A stretch of 64,000 nucleotides of DNA, taken from contig JAEWSZ010000134.1 in the NCBI GenBank assembly GCA_023397905.1, forward strand, positions 1-64,000, given 5' to 3'. Under the pieces are notes generated by a model, which was not told the DNA's origin, made no database searches, and saw only the letters and a program-made list of their open reading frames with translations. Positions 59,893 to 64,000 of this stretch are shown in pieces. Source of the stretch: Bacillota bacterium. GTDB lineage: Bacteria > Bacillota > Clostridia > Acetivibrionales > DSM-1351. Position 1 is the first letter of the stretch; each line of letters starts with the position of its first letter. A program made the translations under genes and the position numbers.

Positions 59893-61173
59893 TTATTTTA
59901 TCTTTGCAAGGGCCTGGTCCAGATCGTATATCAGGTCGTCCGCATCTTCTATACCGATGGAAAGGCGGATTGTCCCCGGCGTTACACCGGAATCCAGAAG
60001 ATCCTTTTCCGACAGCTGCGAGTGGGTCGTGCTTGCCGGGTGTATTACCAGCGACTTTGCATCTGCCACATTGGCCAGCAGAGAAAATATTTCAAGGCTG
60101 TCAATAAATTTCTTGGCGCTGTCATAACCGCCTTTGACACCGAAGGTAAATATGGAGCCCGCACCCTTGGGAAAATACTTCTGAGCCAGGTCATAGTACT
60201 TGTTGCCCTTCAGGCCCGGATAGTTCACCCATTCAACCTGGGGATGCTTTTCCAGGAACTCAACGATTTTTTTAGAATTGCTGACATGCTTTTCAACTCT
60301 GAGAGAAAGCGTCTCAATCCCCTGTATGAACAGGAAGGAGTTGAAAGGGCTGATGGCAGCTCCCGTATCCCTCAAAAGCTGTACTCTGGCCTTTGTAACA
60401 AAAGCAACTCCGCCCAGCTGTGAGTACACAACTCCGTGATAGCTGTCATCGGGCTTTGTAAAGCCCGGGAATTTGCCGCCGGCCGCGTAATCAAACTTGC
60501 CCCCGTCAACTATGACGCCGCCTATGGAGGTTCCGTGTCCCCCTATAAACTTTGTGGCCGAGTGAACCACTACGTCCGCGCCGTACTCGATTGGCCTCAC
60601 AAGGTAAGGCGTTCCGAAGGTATTGTCGATGATAAGCGGTATTCCGTGCTTGTGGGCTATGTTTGCCACAGCTTCGATATCAATTATGTTTGCGTTGGGA
60701 TTGCCTATGGATTCAATGAAAACAGCCTTTGTTTTGTCCGTAATGGCCTTTTCAAAATTCTCCACATTGTCCGGATTTACAAATTTAGTGACGATCCCGT
60801 ACCGGGGAAGGGTTACGTCAAATAAATTATATGTTCCGCCGTACAATGTGTTTGCGGCTACTATTTCATCCCCGACGCCCGCAATGTTAAGTATGGAATA
60901 AGTGATTGCCGCCGAACCCGACGCCACGGCCAGAGCCGCAGTACCGCCTTCCAGCGCCGCAATTCTTTTTTCAAAAACATCATTCGTAGGATTCATGATC
61001 CTGGTATAGATATTGCCGCTGTCCCTGAGCGCAAACAGATCGGCAGCATTGTCGGCATCCTTGAATACGTATGATGTCGTCTGGTATATCGGAACCGCCC
61101 TGGACCTTGTGGTTGGGTCAACTTCCTGACCCGCGTGTACCTGCAGGGTATCAAAACCCAATTTTTTACTCAT
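59893..61173 (-). CDS. metY: O-acetylhomoserine aminocarboxypropyltransferase (sulfhydrylase)
   Basis: The 426-residue PLP enzyme of the Cys/Met-metabolism family has SKKLGFDTLQVHAGQEVDPT, YTRIMNPTNDVFEKRIAALE, NTFGTPYLVRPIEYGADVVV, and the PLP lysine in HSATKFIGGHG. Its length and the GVIVDGGKFDYAAGGKFPGF insertion are typical of MetY rather than cystathionine synthases. It makes homocysteine from O-acetylhomoserine and sulfide. The ATG at 61173 has GGAGG eight bases upstream. I see no SAM riboswitch or T-box in the 190 bases before it. Confidence 0.94.
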   Translation of the reverse strand: MSKKLGFDTLQVHAGQEVDPTTRSRAVPIYQTTSYVFKDADNAADLFALRDSGNIYTRIMNPTNDVFEKRIAALEGGTAALAVASGSAAITYSILNIAGVGDEIVAANTLYGGTYNLFDVTLPRYGIVTKFVNPDNVENFEKAITDKTKAVFIESIGNPNANIIDIEAVANIAHKHGIPLIIDNTFGTPYLVRPIEYGADVVVHSATKFIGGHGTSIGGVIVDGGKFDYAAGGKFPGFTKPDDSYHGVVYSQLGGVAFVTKARVQLLRDTGAAISPFNSFLFIQGIETLSLRVEKHVSNSKKIVEFLEKHPQVEWVNYPGLKGNKYYDLAQKYFPKGAGSIFTFGVKGGYDSAKKFIDSLEIFSLLANVADAKSLVIHPASTTHSQLSEKDLLDSGVTPGTIRLSIGIEDADDLIYDLDQALAKIK

Positions 61174-61322
61174 ACTTCTGACCTCCCATTCCATGACCTA
61201 GTATTTCTATATGTTTAGTAATGTATTGTTATAAATATACATCCAAACATTTCATAAGTCAATATAAAAATTTTTTTAGTAAAATAATTATATCCTAAAT
61301 CTAAATTTTTTCATAATAAAAT

Positions 61323-61360
61323 CGGGGGCGGCTCTCAAATTAATTAAGAAGCGCCCCCGG
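61323..61360 (-). terminator. Terminator of the aldose epimerase gene
   Basis: The GC-rich stem CGGGGGCG/CGCCCCCG has a 22-base loop. It lies 27 bases after the epimerase stop and is followed by ATTTTATT on the minus strand. Confidence 0.75.
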
Positions 61361-61386
61361 ATTTATTATGCAGGATCCAATTATAT

Positions 61387-62355
61387 TTATATTTTCGTTG
61401 TAACAAAGCGCACAAATCCCTCAAACCGGGACATGGGCTCCACAAATTTCAGCCCCGAAATGTCGGCCATGCCCTGGTCGTAAAGATTGTGGGCATTGGT
61501 GGCGCAGGTCTGATTTTCCAGGCAGAAATAATTTTTTCCCGGTGGGGTGTATACCACCATGTGGGTGAAGTCATTGCTGGACTCCAGCGTTATCTGCACC
61601 CCTGATTTCACATATTTTATCACCGCCGGCCCCTTGTTGATATTATCCGTGAAAACAGTGTCCAGCTTCAGAGAGCCCACCGGCCTGAAATCCGTCAGAT
61701 CGGTCTCGCCGCTCAGCTCCAGCAGTCTTCCCGTTGGCAGGAGATCCCCGGTAGTCTCGTAAACTTTATTGAAAGGAGCCTTTATATACGTTCCCTCATC
61801 CCCGTCTATTTTTGCAAAATACGGGTGTATTGCGATGCCGAAAGGCACGCTCTGCTCCTTCTCTCTATTCTCTATTTCATATTCAAACAGTACGCCGGAT
61901 GCGTCCAGGGTGTATTTGATATGCAATCTGTGATCAAATGGGAATATTTCATACAAATGATTCTTTTTGTCGAAATCCACAAAGGCCGATACGGAAATGC
62001 TGTCCTCAGACCTGTCGATTTTTGCGCCTTTAAAGGGCTCATTGTGCAGCAGGCCGTGGATGGTTACAGGTCTTCCGTTCTTTATCTGGGGATATTCCTT
62101 ACCGTTGTAGGTAAATTTACCCTGACAGACTCTGTTTGGCGTTGGGTATAAAAGCGGGGTGCCATAGAAGTTTTCTCTCAACTCATCGGGATTAAACTCG
62201 ATTATCCTGAGACTGTTGGCTTTGTATTTGCAAAGATTCATCCCATGTCCCGGAATAACCCAGATTTCCTTCTTATCATTGGTTTCTTCATCAACATAAT
62301 ACAAGGATATGATTTCAAGCCCTTTTTTGTCAAACTGCTTGTAGTCAAAATGCAT
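61387..62355 (-). CDS. Aldose 1-epimerase family protein
   Basis: This 322-residue galactose-mutarotase-like beta-sandwich protein has NRVCQGKFTYNGKEYPQIKN, TIHGLLHNEPFK, SVPFGIAIHPYFAKIDGD with the catalytic-type HPYF, FTDNINKGPAVIKYVKSGVQ, and FTHMVVYTPPGKNYFCLENQ with its Glu. Such enzymes interconvert alpha and beta aldoses. It begins 145 bases after the MFS transporter stop and could serve a sugar it imports, or the pentose pathway suggested by the araD-like gene. Confidence 0.9.
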   Translation of the reverse strand: MHFDYKQFDKKGLEIISLYYVDEETNDKKEIWVIPGHGMNLCKYKANSLRIIEFNPDELRENFYGTPLLYPTPNRVCQGKFTYNGKEYPQIKNGRPVTIHGLLHNEPFKGAKIDRSEDSISVSAFVDFDKKNHLYEIFPFDHRLHIKYTLDASGVLFEYEIENREKEQSVPFGIAIHPYFAKIDGDEGTYIKAPFNKVYETTGDLLPTGRLLELSGETDLTDFRPVGSLKLDTVFTDNINKGPAVIKYVKSGVQITLESSNDFTHMVVYTPPGKNYFCLENQTCATNAHNLYDQGMADISGLKFVEPMSRFEGFVRFVTTKI

Positions 62356-62499
62356 ACTGGAGTCCCCCTCTAAATATTAAATTATTACTGCCGCAAAAAA
62401 ATACAGGCAATCTCCGTTGATTACCCCCTACTGTAAGTTTATTCCTATTTTGTAAATAATACAAGTAGGTATACAATAAGCATTAATATTATATGCCTT

Positions 62500-63684
62500 T
62501 TATTTCCCAACAATTCGCCCGGCATTATGGGCGGAAGATAAATTTTTATCCTGCCTGTAAAGCATTGATACCGGGATCCCGCAGAGGGCTACCGCTCCGA
62601 TCGCTATAAAACCCCACTTTATCCCTATCCCGTCTGTCAACGCTCCCACTACGGCCGGCCCCATAAACATGCCCAGACCGTATATGGCCTGGAAAATCCC
62701 CATGGCCGTGGCTCTTTTATCACTGGAAACATTTTTAATGCAGAGCCCCATCAATAGGGGAAAAACAGTGCCCGCGCCGAAACCTCCGAAAAACTGCGAC
62801 ACCGAGAGCACTGTCATATTATGCGCAAAAGGTATTATGGCACAGCTTGTGGCCGTTATGACCAGGCCGTAGATCATGGTCCTGTTTTCTCCCAGCTTTT
62901 CAGCAAAAAAGGAACCTCCCAGTATGGAGCCGAAAATACCCGGCAAAGCCGACAGCGCCGTAAGCATGGCTATCTGGAAATCGGAAGCCCCCAGATTTTT
63001 TGCCACGACGGGCGTAAAACCATACACCGTGGCAAAGGAAACAAACTGGCAAATGACGCCTACCACCGATACTATCTGAAAATTTCTGTCTTTGACCACC
63101 GTGAAAAGCTCTTTTATCTCAACGGGTTTGCGGTCTATCTTTTTCTCGGAAATCGCAAAGCTGACAAGGAGGCCCGTAACGGCGGCCGCCAGCGAAACAA
63201 GGAAATTGGCCTCTATGCCCCACCACTTTACGATAAAACCGCCGGCCAGCAGACCGGCCAGCATTCCCCCGTTGCAAAAGGCATTGAGGACGCCCACAGC
63301 TTTTGTGGCCTCACTTTCCGCAAAATAGCTGGAGTACAGCACGGTAAATATGACCCAGAATGCGGAGGCCACCCCTGAAAAGGATCTGAAAACCAGTATC
63401 AGTCCGGGAGCTTTAAATAAATAGAGTCCGGCCGAGGATACCACCAGGGACAGCAGCCCCAATTTAATAAATATTCTCCGCCTGTTCCACCTGTCCGAGA
63501 GGATCCCTATAGGGACACGGAGCACCAGCTGCCCCACTCCGTAACAGCCCAGTATAAGCCCCACCATCAGGTACGATGCTCCCAGCGACTTTACATATGT
63601 GGGCAAAACCGGGGAGTATATATATGTCGAAAACCAGAACAGCGTTGTCACAAGGTACAATATGTACAGTTTTTTCTTGGCCAT
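62500..63684 (-). CDS. Major facilitator superfamily transporter
   Basis: The 394-residue protein has 12 hydrophobic segments and the MFS motif A between helices 2 and 3 (RVPIGILSDRWNRRRIFIKL), repeated weakly after helix 8. The N-terminus is MAKKKLYILYLVTTLFWFST. The sequence is closest in style to YfkF/arabinose-efflux-type (MFS_1) proteins. The substrate could be a sugar or drug and cannot be told from sequence alone. It reads toward the aldose epimerase. Confidence 0.88.
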   Translation of the reverse strand: MAKKKLYILYLVTTLFWFSTYIYSPVLPTYVKSLGASYLMVGLILGCYGVGQLVLRVPIGILSDRWNRRRIFIKLGLLSLVVSSAGLYLFKAPGLILVFRSFSGVASAFWVIFTVLYSSYFAESEATKAVGVLNAFCNGGMLAGLLAGGFIVKWWGIEANFLVSLAAAVTGLLVSFAISEKKIDRKPVEIKELFTVVKDRNFQIVSVVGVICQFVSFATVYGFTPVVAKNLGASDFQIAMLTALSALPGIFGSILGGSFFAEKLGENRTMIYGLVITATSCAIIPFAHNMTVLSVSQFFGGFGAGTVFPLLMGLCIKNVSSDKRATAMGIFQAIYGLGMFMGPAVVGALTDGIGIKWGFIAIGAVALCGIPVSMLYRQDKNLSSAHNAGRIVGK

Positions 63685-63830
63685 ATGTGTTTATCCTGTT
63701 TCCAAAATTATTTTAATTAATTAGAATATATCCGACTGCCGCTTTCACATACAGTTTTTGTCAAAATAATTCCTGATATCCATTTTACAGCATTTTTATG
63801 ACTTATCATATATAAATTTTACACAATGCT

Positions 63831-63879
63831 AAAAAAACCCGGGCCTTTCGGCAGTATGTGCCGGACCCGGGTATTTTTT
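63831..63879 (-). terminator. Terminator of the araD-like gene
   Basis: The stem ACCCGGG/CCCGGGT with extra pairing (GCC...GGC) is flanked by A7 and T6 runs. It lies about 20 bases after the stop of the partial gene on the minus strand. Confidence 0.8.
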
Positions 63880-63901
63880 AATCCTCTTTTTACTCCCTTT
63901 T

Positions 63902-64000
63902 CTACTTCTGCCCATAATAGGCGTTGGTGCCGTGCTTCCTCAGAAAGTGCTTATCCAGCAGGTACTGGTCTACATCATTGTTTACTCCGCCTGTGAGCAT
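63902..64000 (-). CDS. araD: L-ribulose-5-phosphate 4-epimerase-like protein, C-terminal end (partial)
   Basis: The last 32 codons of a gene entering from the right edge end DKHFLRKHGTNAYYGQK. The tail HFLRKHG-NAYYGQ is the well-known end of AraD/UlaF/SgbE 4-epimerases, which interconvert L-ribulose-5-phosphate and D-xylulose-5-phosphate. Only the tail is visible, so the subfamily cannot be fixed. It implies arabinose or ascorbate-type pentose use. Confidence 0.8.
   Translation of the reverse strand: MLTGGVNNDVDQYLLDKHFLRKHGTNAYYGQK

Noticed and set aside
61174..61386. SAM riboswitch or T-box before metY
   Set aside because: The 190 bases upstream are AT-rich without SAM-box core sequences or a TGG-ACC-GCG antiterminator; only the epimerase terminator is present.

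Overview
The window looks like a chromosome segment of a spore-forming, saccharolytic member of the class Clostridia. The evidence is the sporulation sigma factor SigH, the gene order cysE-cysS-mrnC-rlmB-yacP-sigH-tRNA, YesM/YesN-type sugar sensing, ABC sugar importers without a dedicated ATPase, and moderate-to-low GC. I cannot name the species.

1-12 kb: tail of an unknown gene, an MgtC-like membrane protein, a phosphohexomutase, and a leftward operon made of a solute-binding protein, two permeases, a glycerophosphodiesterase, a purine nucleoside phosphorylase and an isochorismatase-type hydrolase. Its likely regulator is an unusual LacI repressor fused to a complete, unexported solute-binding domain. 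The operon promoter is near-consensus and has a palindrome at its start site. A HAD phosphatase gene has a promoter of very similar sequence.

12.3-19.7 kb: an IS3-family element, a DUF6550-like protein, then a rightward operon with its own strong promoter: HTH regulator, SMC/RloC-like ATPase with a zinc-hook CxxC and a C-terminal R-x3-E...H signature, two tiny reading frames, an EcoRI-type adenine methyltransferase and a DUF262-HNH nuclease. It ends against a tRNA-Ala and looks like a defence cassette.

19.9-35 kb: a plant-polysaccharide locus. It has a GH78 alpha-L-rhamnosidase, a sugar isomerase, two dehydrogenases, two permeases, two paralogous solute-binding proteins, a YesN/YesM two-component system and a DUF4867 protein.

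35-46.5 kb: a stress, defence and mobile region. It holds an orphan VbhA-like antitoxin, an RNA-repair locus (RtcB ligase, Ro60-like DUF2828/TROVE-vWA protein, two WYL regulators), an AbiE toxin-antitoxin pair, a coiled-coil protein and an EreA-like/DUF6773/XRE cassette bordered by tRNA-Thr fragments. Between the WYL genes and the Ro60-like gene there is no coding sequence. That gap holds five consecutive hairpin-closed modules. Four of them start with the same ACAGCA motif after the closing stem, and two carry tRNA T-arm-like hairpins. I read this as an array of Y-RNA or tRNA-mimic RNAs, and it is the most interesting object in the window.

46.7-64 kb: core chromosome. It contains tRNA-Thr, tRNA-Gly, sigH, a NYN RNase, rlmB, mrnC, a DnaA-box cluster, exoA, an NlpC/P60 hydrolase, a LytTR regulator, cysS, cysE, a candidate structured RNA with a strong promoter, DUF3343 behind a structured leader, an Ogg-type glycosylase, DUF6062, metA, metY, an aldose epimerase, an MFS transporter and the tail of an araD-like gene. 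cysE, cysS, metY and metA indicate that cysteine and methionine are made through O-acetylserine and O-acetylhomoserine.
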